A DNA stretch of 64,000 nucleotides from Heligmosomoides polygyrus polygyrus. Lineage: Eukaryota; Nematoda; Chromadorea; Rhabditida; Heligmosomidae. This document shows, in pieces, positions 34,793-45,500 of this stretch. A program made the translations under genes and the position numbers. How positions within the stretch are numbered: the stretch's first letter is position 1; every line of letters starts with the position of its first letter. Below the pieces are notes generated by a model. That model made no database searches. It saw nothing but the letters and a program-made list of their open reading frames with translations, and was not told where the DNA came from. The stretch covers positions 63,080,034-63,144,033 of the forward strand of contig OX377202.1 of the NCBI GenBank assembly GCA_947396885.1, read 5' to 3'.

Positions 34793-35032
34793 CCTGGAGC
34801 GGCTGGTAGAGAGGCTATATGTTGTCACAGGATGTTTTATTGCGATCAAAACTCTTGTGCCAGGCGGGACTCGAACCCGCATCTTCTGCATTCTGGGCAG
34901 CGATGTTCGCCCTACACCACCAGCGCTGTTTGACCGCTCGTAATATCCATGATATCCTTCAGGTCTGAGTTTTGATCGCAACAAAACATCCTGTGACAAC
35001 ATATAGCCTCTCTACCACCCGCTCCAGGCTTA
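34793..35032 (-). repeat. tRNA-derived SINE with inverted tail duplication
   Basis: On the minus strand it contains a head starting CAGACCTGAAGGATATC, a tRNA-like body (34857-34926), and a tail GTTTTGATCGCAA, then ACATCCTGTGACAAC. The tail is repeated in inverted orientation on the other side of the head, so 34793-34857 and 34966-35032 form arms of about 65 bases. Confidence 0.7.
34857..34926 (-). tRNA. tRNA-like sequence (pseudo-tRNA in SINE)
   Basis: A 70-base cloverleaf-like sequence. It has a roughly 7-bp acceptor stem, a GCGGG/CCCGC T-stem with loop TTCGAGT, and an anticodon-like stem CTGC/GCAG with loop CCAGAAT. Position 33 is C instead of the near-universal U, and the copy sits in a repeat. 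I read it as a SINE body, not a working tRNA. Confidence 0.6.
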
Positions 35033-35115
35033 AGAGTGTTAAAACATTGTTACTAGTAAGGTCTTCAGCTTAACCGGTTCCATGCTGATATCAGCGGCCC
35101 CCCCCCCCCCGTATC

Positions 35116-35275
35116 ACGGGTGGGTGCTGACAGACCTCGAGGCTATCGCGGATGTTACGTGCGGTCAAACAGCGCCGGTGGTGTAAGGCGAACATCGCTG
35201 CCCGGAAAGCAGAAGATGCGGGTTCGAGTCCCGCCTGGCGCAAGAGTTTTGATCGCAACAAAACATCCTGTAATA
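35116..35275 (+). repeat. tRNA-derived SINE, second copy
   Basis: The same head (CAGACCTCGAGGCTATC), tRNA-like body (35172-35241) and tail (GAGTTTTGATCGCAAC, AAAACATCCTGT) as the preceding copy, here on the plus strand and without the inverted tail. It follows a run of Cs at about 35098. Confidence 0.7.
35172..35241 (+). tRNA. tRNA-like sequence (pseudo-tRNA in SINE)
   Basis: Acceptor GCGCCGG/CTGGCGC pairs over 7 bp, with one G-U. The T-arm is GCGGG-TTCGAGT-CCCGC and the anticodon-like loop is CCGGAAA with C at position 33. It is better paired than the 34857 copy but shares the same loop defect and repeat context. Confidence 0.55.
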
Positions 35276-35279
35276 ATAC

Positions 35280-36500
35280 GTTATATAACACAACAAGTGA
35301 GAGAAGTGAGTGAAGCACAGCTCAAAGTAATCCCTCATTTGACAAATTAGAGTGAAATAAATGTGAAGGAGATGTGTAGGAAGTAAGCTGATTTAAACCG
35401 CCATGAGAAGGCACTAATGGACTCTTGCAACTCCAGAGGTCGAGAGGGCGAAATTTTTTTTTGTCTAAACCTTGCGCGTACGTATGCATGTTTGCACGCA
35501 CTGACGGTGCGGTTCTGTACCCCGCCTTCGAGGGTCCGTAGCTCTTTTGGTTCAAGGACTCAGCGAAAACGAAGCATGGTTTTCTATGATATGAAGGGTA
35601 GAGAATCTCGCAGTACTATCCATTTCCCCCGTCCAGACTTACGTCTTAGACCCTTTCCTGGTTAGTTCGTTCGTACGAGATAGCACAGGCAATTACAAGC
35701 TTTCTTCGGGGCGTCCAGTACTGCTGTTGTCAAGGGCAACTCTCTTACAGCGTATGATGTGCATGCTATGCTTCGCCTACACGTTGCGAAACCAAGGCCA
35801 GCAATATGCTACAAAACAAAAAGGTGAAATTGCCTTTTTCAACGATTTGAAAGTCTAGTTTAACAACACACTACTAACATAACTACTTCATTAACTCTTC
35901 ATGAAAACAACAGATCTGCAGAATAATCTTCACGTCTAATTGGGTTTACACACAACAATTCCTTTCACGTGAAAGCCAATATCTAATATCCTCAAATAGT
36001 CTTCAGCTTACCATCATAAGGTTATTCGCGATCTGTGACTGAAGATCACAGCTACAAAAAATGTATACCTTTGAAAAAATCGCGCTATCCGATAAAGGTG
36101 ACCCTTATGACGAAAAATTTTCATGTTTTTTTCTCGGACTAGAGCTCACTATGCTAGCACAACCCTATTGCCGGAGTAGGCCTCCACTAGGAAAGCGAAA
36201 TATTCTATCCTATAGAAAGCTGTATATTGAAAATCTTTAAGCCTACAAGGTACTGCACCCACCATAGTCAGATAGCGCCGAAAAATCTCGTTTATATGCC
36301 GAACCAGCGGCCTTCGTTGGCGCCTGACGCTGGACATGCGGGCCACGCCAGGCTTGTCAGCTTCCTTCGGTATGGCGGGCCACGCTAGGAAGGTGGCCCA
36401 AGCCTAGCTGGGGATGCTCACTCACTCAGCGTCGAAGTCAAACTAGTAGAAACGTACGCTTACTGTAGATTGATTGATGTCTTGCTGAGTATCACTCACA
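35280..36500. other. No gene recognised
   Basis: No domain or splice-supported exon was recognised. Confidence 0.45.
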
Positions 36501-36505
36501 TTCCT

Positions 36506-36685
36506 GGGGCCGAATTCATCAACGACTTGCGTATCTTTAACGGAGAATTGTAGGCATATCAAGCGATATGGTAAGCGATCAGTCGCGTTATTTGAGCTCT
36601 TAGCGCGGCTTATTGCTCACCATACCGCTTGATAAGCTTATAATTCTCCGTTAAAGTTATGTAAGTCATTGATGAATCCGGCCCC
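36506..36685. mobile_element. Palindromic MITE, 180 bp
   Basis: Inverted ends GGGGCCGAATTCATCAACG and, in reverse, GGGGCCGGATTCATCAATG. Complementarity extends inwards through TTTAACGGAGAATT to near the centre. The flanks show no obvious target duplication, so the superfamily is not assigned. Confidence 0.75.
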
Positions 36686-36805
36686 TGTATAGCACACAGG
36701 AAAATGTTCGCAGTATTCCTGCTTCGTCTGGGGTTGTGTTCACAACCTATTGCAGCTCATCGAGCCCAATCGAATGTCTGACCCTTTTCGTCCAGTCGCC
36801 GTGCT

Positions 36806-36945
36806 TTAGGCCTTGTTTAGTGTGCACGCGACGTGCGACGCGATGCATGCGAGGTGGCCAAATTGATCGAGCGACGCGATTGATCAATTCGGCCACTACA
36901 CATGGCATCGCGTCGCGCATCGCGCGCGCACTAAACAAGGCCTTA
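36806..36945. mobile_element. Harbinger/Tourist-type MITE with TTA duplication
   Basis: A 134-bp palindrome (36809-36942) starting GGCCTTGTTTAGTG at both ends, flanked by TTA at 36806-36808 and 36943-36945. The ends and duplication length fit PIF/Harbinger. The interior is GCG-rich. Confidence 0.85.
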
Positions 36946-37814
36946 TGCCACGAGGTGTGAGGAATTTTGGAAAGGGTGACTTAAGGCAAAAATACTATCC
37001 TCTTCTGCATATAGTACTATGCAAGATTGTCAAAGTACTGCCCAAAATTGAGGACCTAGGGGGCAAGACTTGGTTGAAAGCGTAGTCGAACCGAGCGTAG
37101 GCCCCACCACCTTTCTTCGCTGACCTGTCGTGGTCCACCGCTGAAAATTAGAGGACCGTAGCTTAGTAATCTAACGCGCGAAGTAAGTATGCTCTTGAGA
37201 TCAAAGTGAACAATTTTCAATTAGTTGGAGCGTCTTCCAGACCATGACATTGGCCACTAATCTTGAGAGGACATAAGGAAAAAATTATATACGAGAACTC
37301 GGTGTATCCGAAAACTTGAGGGAAGGGTGGGAACATTATTTTTGCTGTTGACGAGCCATCACAGAAAGTGACTCATGCCTTCATCCTTCGGTGGGATTTT
37401 CTGCCTCCTATTGATTTTGCTTCCTTCAATGCATCTGAGAGAAATTCAGCATCGCGTTCAAAAGATTGATAATACCGATGAATATTGACTGCTTGGTCGA
37501 AACGCCCCAATTGCTGTGAACGCTTCCGTTGAACAACACAATCACGTAACTCCTACACCGACTGGTTAATTCTGAGGGAAAACAGATGGCATTACTCAAA
37601 TGATGGTTAAATATAATACAGCACATAATATAATATAGCACATGTTTCATTGCTTCTGTGCCGAACGAGGTTGTAGGTGGTTCAATTCATTGAGCGGCCT
37701 AACGTTTTGACATTTTCGACGTCTTCACAGGCCTAAAAGTGGTTCAAGACTTTGTATTTGTAACTTGTCCGACCAAGTGCCTCCTCCTTCCTGTTTTTCA
37801 GACATCGTCCTAGG

Positions 37815-38722
37815 TACAAAACGAAAAAACCCCAACGTATGAGATCTAAACTTACCCGCTGATCCACCGTTCACGCGGAGCGACGTCGCGCTCGCGGTTG
37901 TTAGTTGCCGAATGAGACATACTGTGCCATTCCGAACTGGCTATACTGATGGTGAGTATACCAGAGTCATTCATAAGGGCACATGTCACCACCGGTCGTT
38001 CTATGAATGACTCTGGTATAAATACCCAAGTGATGTAGCTGACGAACCAAGATTAGTACAGATCCTTTATTCCGGCTAACGTTTCGGCGTAACCGCCTTC
38101 TTCAGAGCCTGGAAGAGTCAAGTTGAGTTTGGAAAACCATCCGTCCAAGAGCCATTTCAGACTACAGCGGTGAATCAGAGGTTGGTAGGAGAGGGAGACG
38201 AAAGGTAACACAAACCGTCCAGTGCAGATGGGCGAACGGTACCCCTTTTAAGGCGACACATGAGGAGATGAGGTCACCTTCGGTTCACCCTCCTAGCGAG
38301 CCTCTGGCAGACTGTCCTCCGGTTCGAGACCGCAAAGGTCAACGTACGGAGCCAGCTCCTGTATCACCGCTACGCGTTCCTCCTTCCTGTTTATCGTGGG
38401 GTTCCTAGCGGCAATCCACAGCGCTTCTAGTGTTTTGCGCGCCGAGATCTCAAACTCGCGTGCCAATATCATCACCGCCACGTCAATGCCCGCGCTATTG
38501 TGACATCGTGGCCTGTGCTCTCCCAACGGACCGGCGATATGGCACCTACGAAGCATGCCCAAATGCCCTTTAATGACTCTGGTATACTCAGTATAGCCAG
38601 TTCGGAATGACACAGTATGCCTCATTCGGGAACTAACAACTGCGGTAGCGACGTCGTTCCGCGTGAACGGTGGGTCAGCAGGTGATATTAGTTCTCATAC
38701 GTTGGGATTTTTCGTTTTGTAG
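37815..38722 (-). pseudogene. Penelope-like element tail with inverted 5' segment
   Basis: The minus-strand frame 38293-38625 carries the C-terminal end of a Penelope-like protein: the distal part of the GIY-YIG domain, then a PLGEHRPRCHNSAG-like turn and the tail ILAREFEISARKTLEALWIA. This matches the plus-strand copy at 43061-43351. Downstream is a 3' region with a hammerhead core (38074-38109). A 160-170 base stretch at the element's upstream edge (38563-38722) is repeated in inverted orientation at 37815-37982. The reverse transcriptase is absent, so this is a truncated insertion. Confidence 0.75.
38074..38109 (-). ncRNA. Hammerhead ribozyme motif in Penelope-like 3' region
   Basis: On the minus strand the order is stem I GGCT, core CTGAAGA, stem II GGCG-GTTA-CGCC, GAAA, CGTT, then stem I AGCC. 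This fits the hammerhead consensus CUGANGA...GAAA with the cleavage site after GUU. Stem III is only the self-complementary ACGU, as in minimal hammerheads thought to act as dimers. Penelope-like elements are known to carry such motifs. All core bases look intact. Confidence 0.75.
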
Positions 38723-38724
38723 AG

Positions 38725-40502
38725 CTCATTAAAAACACATCGATAGCCAAGGATAGGCAGTATGATGATTCATTGAAAGTATAACCCGGTAGAACAATGA
38801 TATCTTCAAAAGTGTGGCACCGTGATGGTCGAGCAGTACAGGTGCGTCTCGAATCGAGGTTCTTGCTTCAGGTCCCGATTGGGCAAACAGGCCCTCCGTC
38901 CCTTCCGAACTAGAGCTAGTACATTGGTATCAGACTTATCTGCGAACGATGGAATACTGAATTGTTTCTCCATCTCAGTCATTGTGTTGGCAAAATACAC
39001 ATTCTGATTGTTTCCGCGATGTACTGTAGAAGTGGAATGCGTGGCGCATCCCAAAAGGGATTGAGTATGTCGCCCTTTATCCTTTATCATTTATGGGGGG
39101 AAAATGGTGTAGACATAGACATTTTGGTTTTTTTTTCAGTTTAACCCGCATTAATTCATGTTTATTTATATTTATTTAATATGTTTACTGTTCTTCTTGA
39201 TTGTAATAACTTCTTAATGCTTAGCGGATCTTGGAAATAAATCTTGTCATGAGCTTCCTCAGTGAGCTTTCGCTAGCCTGAACACAGCTTTCAAGATTAA
39301 AGTACGGGAGACGGTGGATCTTTTATATAAAGACTTACCTTGTTTAAAGGCGTTCCTTGCTTAACATCACTTGGAATAGCCTTTTCCTTTGGATTTTTCT
39401 ATAAAAATGGTGAGTGCCAGCGGTGAGTCCGATTGAAAGAACTGACACTTCACCTACCCCAATTTTGAGCATTCTCTTTCGTTTCTTACTTCCTCGTTTC
39501 CTTGGAGTGAGGGCGAAAACTACAGAAAATTAAGGAAAGGATTGCCAAGGAAAACTGAAACGCTGGGAAATTCTCACCTTCAGAGTCGTTTTCTTCTGCA
39601 GTTTTCAACAGCGAGTCTTGAGTAAGAATGCTGGGTTGGCGCTTAGGACCGTAAACCGACGGGTTTCTCTAAACGTGAGCGGAACTATTCTCTCACCAGC
39701 TCCAAACGACCAACTTGTTCGCTGCTTGAGACCTCGTTCAGGTGTTAATGGCAAGCGATTGGTATCCTAGTCCGAAGGGGTATTACTAGAGAAGCGAGAC
39801 AAATGTAAACAACGTGGCCTCTCCCCGCTAGGAAATTGCAAAGAAAATTCCTTTCGCATTCCAGATCACGGTGAGTCCTTGTAAACTAATTTACATTCAG
39901 TTTTGTTACTGTTGTCAAAGAGCCAGAGTACTCCCCCCCCAGGATAGATCCAGCAATTGATTTTAATCAGGAAACCAGCATTGATTATTCGCTTGCAAAT
40001 GATTTAATGGTCATGATATACCGGGTGAACCATGAGTCCTGCAACAAAAACTTAGGTGTATAGAAAGGCTAGGAATGCACCAAACGTGGCACAATTTGAA
40101 GCACTATTTCTCACTGGTTTGTAGGTTATGGTGGAGCGTTATAATTCACAAGGGGCCACTTCTGGATTGATAGGAGCCTTCAGATCGTGAAAGTACTTTT
40201 AGAGCCCTCATCGCAGCGCCCCTACGGAAATTTATTCCTCATTTGTTCCAAACAAGGTATTGTACAATAATTTTTCTACGCTACTATATAGGTCAGAACT
40301 TTTTTTTAACAAGTGAATGAACGAAGATCAAAGATGTAAAGATCAGAAATTTCACATCTAGCCTTTTGCAGGTACGATGCTTGGCGGATGGACGGAGAAC
40401 CGCTACCACGTTATTTTCTGTTTTTTTGTTAGAATAATTGACTTGCCAGAGTGCGCATTTTGCTTTTAGACAGCGCGATTGAGACACGAAAGAAGTGTAA
40501 TA
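38725..40502. other. No gene; one dispersed repeat copy
   Basis: A copy of the roughly 70-base dispersed repeat (GGAATGCGTGGCGCATCCC core) lies at 39025-39095. No coding signal was recognised. Confidence 0.45.
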
Positions 40503-41549
40503 TATTAGGTTGTTCCATAAGTCCCCGCCGTTTTTTCAACGATCCATTGCACGGTAGTCTCTTGCATAGCGCTAATAGGTTTCGAAAGAGAATGATTCGT
40601 TCTATCAGAACATTGGTTGCTCTTGGTTTTTTTCACTCTGAATTTTGTAAATTTTTAGGTAGTTAAAGTGAAAAGTGAAAAAGTGAAAAAATGGCCATCT
40701 GCGCAGCTGTTTTCTCTGCTTAGGTCTAGATCTTTTGCGAGGTTTTTTAATAGCATTTAGAAGACCATGTTCCGTACTACAAGAGTACATGTTGGCGGTA
40801 TTCGATCATTTGTCCTTTATTGATTTTTAGGTCATCAAATTAGGACGTCCGACTTTTCCATCCGAATTTTTACCGACAGCTGCTGCTCTGGGGTGGACTT
40901 TTTTGCTTGGTGTTATATGTCGTTTAGAAGAGAATGTGCTGCTCTATAAGAATTCGTGTCGTGTTTATTGTCTCATGCTGATTTCTGTCGAATGTCAACA
41001 AAATGCCAAAAAGAGGAGAGTCATCTTCACCAACAACTCCTTCTCCTTGTTCAGTTGTTTTGATATTCAACAGAAATCAGTATGAGCCGATAAACGCGAC
41101 ACAAACTCTTATTAAGCAAGACATGTTCTTCCGAACGACATATAACACCAAGCAAAAATGTCCAACCACAGAACCGAGCTGTCGGTAAAAATTCGGACGG
41201 AAAAGTCGGACGTCCCAATTTGATCACCTGAAAAGCAATAAAGGGCAAATGGGCAAATAGGACCAACACGAATTCTTGTAGCACAGATAATTGTCTTCCA
41301 AATGCCATAAAAAACCCCGCGAAAAATTCCAAACCTAAGCGAAGAGAACAAATGCGCAGATGGCCACCTTTTCATTTTTTACTTTTCACTTTAACGTCCT
41401 AAAAATTGACAAAATTCAGAATGAAAAAAAGAGCAATACATGTTCTGATAGAGCAAATCATTCTCTTTCGAAAGCTATGCAAGAGGCTGCCGGCGAAATC
41501 CGCAATGGATCGTTGGAAAAAAAGCAGGGACTTATGGGACAACCTAATA
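40503..41549. mobile_element. mariner-type foldback element, 1043 bp
   Basis: Ends TTAGGTTGTTCCATAAGTCC and, in reverse, TTAGGTTGTCCCATAAGTCC, flanked by TA at 40503-40504 and 41548-41549. The two halves (about 40505-41010 and 41060-41547) are inverted copies at roughly 80% identity by eye, separated by about 50 bases. No transposase was recognised; short frames on both strands are mirror images of each other. A transcript would form a very long hairpin. Confidence 0.85.
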
Positions 41550-41912
41550 TTTTTGTGCCCATCGAACGAACATCTTCGATGGTTTCCACTCTTTCTACAC
41601 AAAAACCTAAGGTTTGAGGGGAGACATTCTGAAAAGGCGTGTCAGACGAACGACTGCCATGCGTAGCTACTGTTTGCATCATATTAGGTTCCCTAAGGTA
41701 GTATTATGCGCACGATTATTTTGAACTTTCTGGGACAGTTTAGCGTTGAGGAATGTTCCGCCAAATGAAGTGGTGGCGAATACCCAGCCTGAGCAACGCG
41801 CTCCTCGTCTTATTTATAATCTTGTAGAGCTTTCCTTGTAGTTTTCAAAAACTACATACTGCCTAATAATAGATTACGCACCCTGCTGAATATTGGATTT
41901 TGTTCCAGCTGG

Positions 41913-43166
41913 TTGCTGCATCTTATAGATAAGCAAATTAATAGCGTTTTTCTGTTGTTGTTCAGATATGTGTTCCACCACCGAATGTTCCACCACCAAC
42001 CTTCAGAAATTTGGCCGCACCGAAGTGGAAATGTTCCACTTTGGACCAGAAGAAGATTTTCGGTAGTTTTACGTGAGAATGCACTGCTTTCTGACAATGC
42101 TATGCAGGCTGTCCATGAAATTATCGTGGAACATCAGGACCAGATTGTACTTTTTGGACTAAGTGTGACTCAGGTAATGACACTTATAAATGAGTGTCTT
42201 CAGTGTAACATCAAGTGGTCCAATGAGTACTACAGGCAGGTCAGAGGGTTGGCCATGGGTCAGCGTCTGGCTCCTGTGTTAGCCATAGCTTTTATGTCTA
42301 AAATAGAGAGACCTGTTCTGGAACGCAGACCCTTGTTGTATTGTCGGTATATTGATGATTGCTTTATCGTATGTCCCACGCAAACCGAAATGGACACCTG
42401 TTTCGATTTGCTCAATCATCAAGCGGAGCACATTATGCTCACAAGGGAGAAGCCGACAAACCACTGGCTACCGTTCCTGAACGCTGAATTCCGTCTCTCC
42501 CAGAGCACCTTCCAAACTAGGTGGTATCGGAAACCTAGTAACAAGAATATCATAGTGCACTTCCGTTCTGCACACCCTCGCACTACTAAAAGGGCCATTG
42601 TTCAGAACATGTTCCGCACAGCTGCATTAGTGTCTTCCGATGACGACTTGAAGTCTTCATCGATGAAAATGGCTTCTCGCATTGCGTTGTCAAATGGGTA
42701 TGTGCCCGACAACATGCCGAAGAGATGTCGTCGACCGTCAGCAGCTCGAACACGTAGCGCTCAAGAACGCAACAAGGTTCCTTTTTCAGTGCCCTTTATA
42801 ACGGATGCACTCAGCGCCCAAATTCGGGACTGTGTTCGCAAGGCCGAGCTAGAAGACCTCCTAAGGGTCGTTGAGATACCCCCCGCCAACCTTAAGGCGC
42901 AGCTTGTTAGAAACCGCCTCTATGACAGCGCGTGTACTACTCCCTCCTGCATGGTCTGCCCGTACGGTAGGGAGGGCGACTGTAGAGTCTTGGGAACGGT
43001 GTACCTCATAACTTGCAGTAAATGCAACGAGGAATACATCGGTGAGACGGGCAGACCTCTTTGGGTCAGAGTGAAGGAGCACGTGGATGGACTGGACAAG
43101 TGCAAAGTCTCCACGCCTTTGGGGAACACAGACTGCGAAGTCACAGTGGCGCAGTGGTTGGGATAG
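41913..43166 (+). pseudogene. Penelope-like reverse transcriptase/GIY-YIG protein, 5'-truncated
   Basis: A 417-codon frame. Residues from about 52 onward are Penelope-like. GLAMGQRLAPVLAIAF (about 112-127) is the family's motif before the active site, and YIDD (about 145-148) holds the catalytic aspartates. Near the C-terminus VYLITCSKCNEEYIGETGR (about 362-380) is the GIY-YIG endonuclease core, followed by WVRVKEH. The first 50 residues are unrelated, so the RT fingers are missing. Near 43130 a frameshift ends the frame early; homology continues in 43061-43351. Such proteins copy RNA at DNA ends or nicks. This copy is non-functional. Confidence 0.88.
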
Positions 43167-43351
43167 CAGTGACGATCCTTGCGCGTGAGTTCGATATCGC
43201 TGCGCGCAAAACCTTGGAGGCGTTATGGATTGCGTTCAAGAATCCCGCAATCAATATGAGAGAGGAACGCGTGGCCGTAACTCAGGAGCTGGCCCCATTT
43301 GCCGACCTCTGTGGGCTTGACCCTGGAGGGCGCCAGCTGGAGGGCCGCTAA
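43061..43351 (+). pseudogene. Penelope-like C-terminal tail, shifted frame
   Basis: Overlaps the preceding frame and carries its true C-terminus from about residue 20 on: FGEHRLRSHSG, then ILAREFDIAARKTLEALWIA and ERVAVTQELAPFADLCGL. The same residues occur in the minus-strand copy at 38293-38625, so they belong to the element and are displaced by a frameshift. It is followed by 3' sequence with a hammerhead motif at 43551. Confidence 0.8.
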
Positions 43352-43550
43352 GGGGCTTACCCGAAAAGAAAGTTCATTCACCCAGTCGTTCTCCATCCGA
43401 GGGTGACCATCCAGCCTTTCGGCTGTTTCCATAAGGTCAGTCGGGTTGCCTTACTCCCTATTCGTTTCATTCCCTCATTAACTTTTGAGACTCCTGAAGC
43501 TTGAAATGATCCTTGGACGAGTAATTTCTCGAACTCTTTTTGACTTTTCC

Positions 43551-43587
43551 AGACTCTGAAGAAGGCGGTTACGTCGAAACGTAAGCC
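43551..43587 (+). ncRNA. Hammerhead ribozyme motif, Penelope-like 3' region
   Basis: CTGAAGA core at 43556-43562, stem II GGCG-GTTA-CGTC with one G-U pair, GAAA, then CGTA and AGCC. Stem I has one mismatch (GACT against AGCC). It matches the minus-strand motif at 38074-38109 in position and layout, so it is the same feature, slightly decayed. Confidence 0.65.
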
Positions 43588-43878
43588 GAATAAAGCTTCG
43601 ATAACAATCTTGGCTCAACAGCTTCACGACACACCACACACTACTTTCTAATAGGAGTACACCACACACTACTTTCTAATAGGAGTAGATATTACCACGA
43701 TACTTGCAGGACCTATAGCACTATTTGTATGTGTGCACATGTGCCCTCCATATTACAAATTGTTCCGGCTGCAGATATCAGCATGGAACCAATTAAGCTG
43801 ATGGTCTTCATAGAAATGATTCTGTCTTTATTTGAGGATGCCTTCGTCCCACACATACCTTACACAGCTTGTTCTCTT

Positions 43879-44200
43879 AAGGCCCCCGCACACTTCTGCT
43901 GCAATCAGCCGGATCTTTAGCATAGGGCAGGGACGCAGAGATCGGACCGTTATTGCCGCTGCAGTCGCTAAGCCGCCTCTGAGTTCTGTTCTGGGCTCTA
44001 GTTGATCGTGGAGGGGATCTTGAATGGAAACTGATAAGGACAATGATAATGATAGTGATACCGCGTTGGCGATGGAGCGGTGCGAGATGAGTGCTGCGCC
44101 ACGTCGTCCTTTCGCTACTAAGCGGCAATTTTGTAGCATACGCGGCAGTTTTGCTGCCTGCCGCATGTCGGTTTGCCGCAGAGGTGCGGAGATCTTTACA
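43879..44200. mobile_element. MITE with GCCCCGCACACTTCTGC ends, copy 1
   Basis: Left end AAGGCCCCCGCACACTTCTGC. The right end in reverse (ATCTCCGCACCTCTGCGGC) is a diverged inverted copy. It shares GCATAGGGCAGGGACGCAGAG with the smaller copy at 44377. Boundaries are approximate and no target duplication was identified. Confidence 0.55.
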
Positions 44201-44254
44201 ACCGACTCCTATAGTTGAATTCATACAAATTCTTACTTCTGTTGTATTCATGAA

Positions 44255-45500
44255 GGGACTTGTACTCTCTCGACACTTCGATGAGCTTCCCAACGGTGTG
44301 TATATAGTCGATCGTGCTGAATCCTCTCCTGAATCCTGCCTGTTCGAATGGCTGTCCTTTGTCCAGTGTTCTGCTAAAGGCCCCGCACACTTCTGCGGCA
44401 ACGCCGCGGCCCTATCCTTAACCATAGGGCAGGTACGCAGAGTTCGTCACAGGCGGCGCCCCTGCCCTATCCTTAAACATAGCGACGAGCGGCAACGCCG
44501 CAGAAGTGTGCGAGCCCCTTGAGGTCTTCCTCTGAGATGGAACCTTGGATCCCGACAGGCAGCGCGTGAAGAGTCGCGCCAGGGTGTTGATGAGCGTTGG
44601 CGGGAGGTTCTCCTTAGGTGTTCGGGTCTGATCCTTTCGGGATCGGGTGCTGTACGCTTCTTCACCGACGAGATCGCGTGCCGGATCTTGGAAGGGAGAA
44701 CAGAGGGAACGACGTATCCATACTGCGGAAGATGGCATGGGGCAGATGAACGCGGCTATCAAGGAGATCGGAGTACAAGACGTGGATGACCTTCTCCATG
44801 CTCCTTCTGGAAGAGGTGAGGATTCTGTCAGCACGCTGTAGAGTTGTCATCTTGGTCTTGAAATTGGCGATGTCCCGGTGGGCACGGCGGATGCTCAAAC
44901 CTGCCTCTGCAGCTACAGTCAAGACTGCCGCCCTTCTCTCCTCAAGATCATCCTTTATCGCCTCTCTGCATAGACTCGCACGCTCGGACTTCAGCTGGCA
45001 GTTGCCTGACGCTCGTGCTGCTCTACGCTGGCTTTTATCAACTTGAGAGTTTCCGAAGACAGACGCTTCTTGGTGGTCTTCAAGCTCTCGGTTTCCTTAG
45101 CACTATCGCGAAGATGACGCACGAAGCGGTCGTATTCCTCGTCGATGTTGTCCATGATGGTACCTTCCCAAAGGCTGGCAAAAGAGGTGCATGTGCCAGT
45201 TGGTGGTTCTTTTGGGACTCCTCTTCTTGAACTTTGCGGCCTGCTTCTTTGACGCGAAAAGCAGAACCTCGCGCGAGGCGGTGGTCCGATCCGGTGTAGA
45301 ACTTGGGGACAACGGAGACGTTGGTCAGGCAATACTTGCGGCAGAAGATGATGTGGTCGACCTCGTTGTGAAACTGGCCATCGGGGGATACCCAGGTCCA
45401 TCGTTAGGAGGGAGGCTTCTGGAGCTGTGAGTTTCCATGGATGTTGTTGGTCGACATGATAAACTCCGGCAAATGTGTACTGTCGAAGTGCCCCAAGCAA
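44255..45500 (-). pseudogene. RTE lineage 2, endonuclease-RT fragment with MITE
   Basis: Minus-strand pieces in order: the end of the endonuclease (FYTGSDHRL-type residues at about 45300-45460); a linker (KLAKLCREA-type helices, 44800-45250); the start of the RT (a frame with KKRTAPDPERIRPEHL near 44665, then LINTLARLFTRCLS at 44570-44610); a MITE; and finally EQAGFRRGFSTIDYIHTVGKLIEVSREYK at 44255-44345. Homology stops there, before the first catalytic Asp motif. Frames change repeatedly. It is the upstream counterpart of the C-terminal fragment at 25610-26315. Confidence 0.75.
44377..44520. mobile_element. MITE with GCCCCGCACACTTCTGC ends, copy 2
   Basis: 144 bp between inverted ends AAGGCCCCGCACACTTCTGC and, in reverse, AAGGGGCTCGCACACTTCTG, with complementarity continuing inwards. 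It sits inside RTE lineage 2; about 35 codons of that RT are missing at the site. No clear target duplication. Confidence 0.7.

Noticed and set aside
34857..35241. Two functional tRNA genes
   Set aside because: The cloverleaf parts pair, but position 33 is C, both lie in repeat copies sharing head and tail, and one has inverted arms; SINE bodies explain this better.
40903..41332. Pair of small related proteins on opposite strands
   Set aside because: They are mirror translations of the two arms of one inverted repeat.
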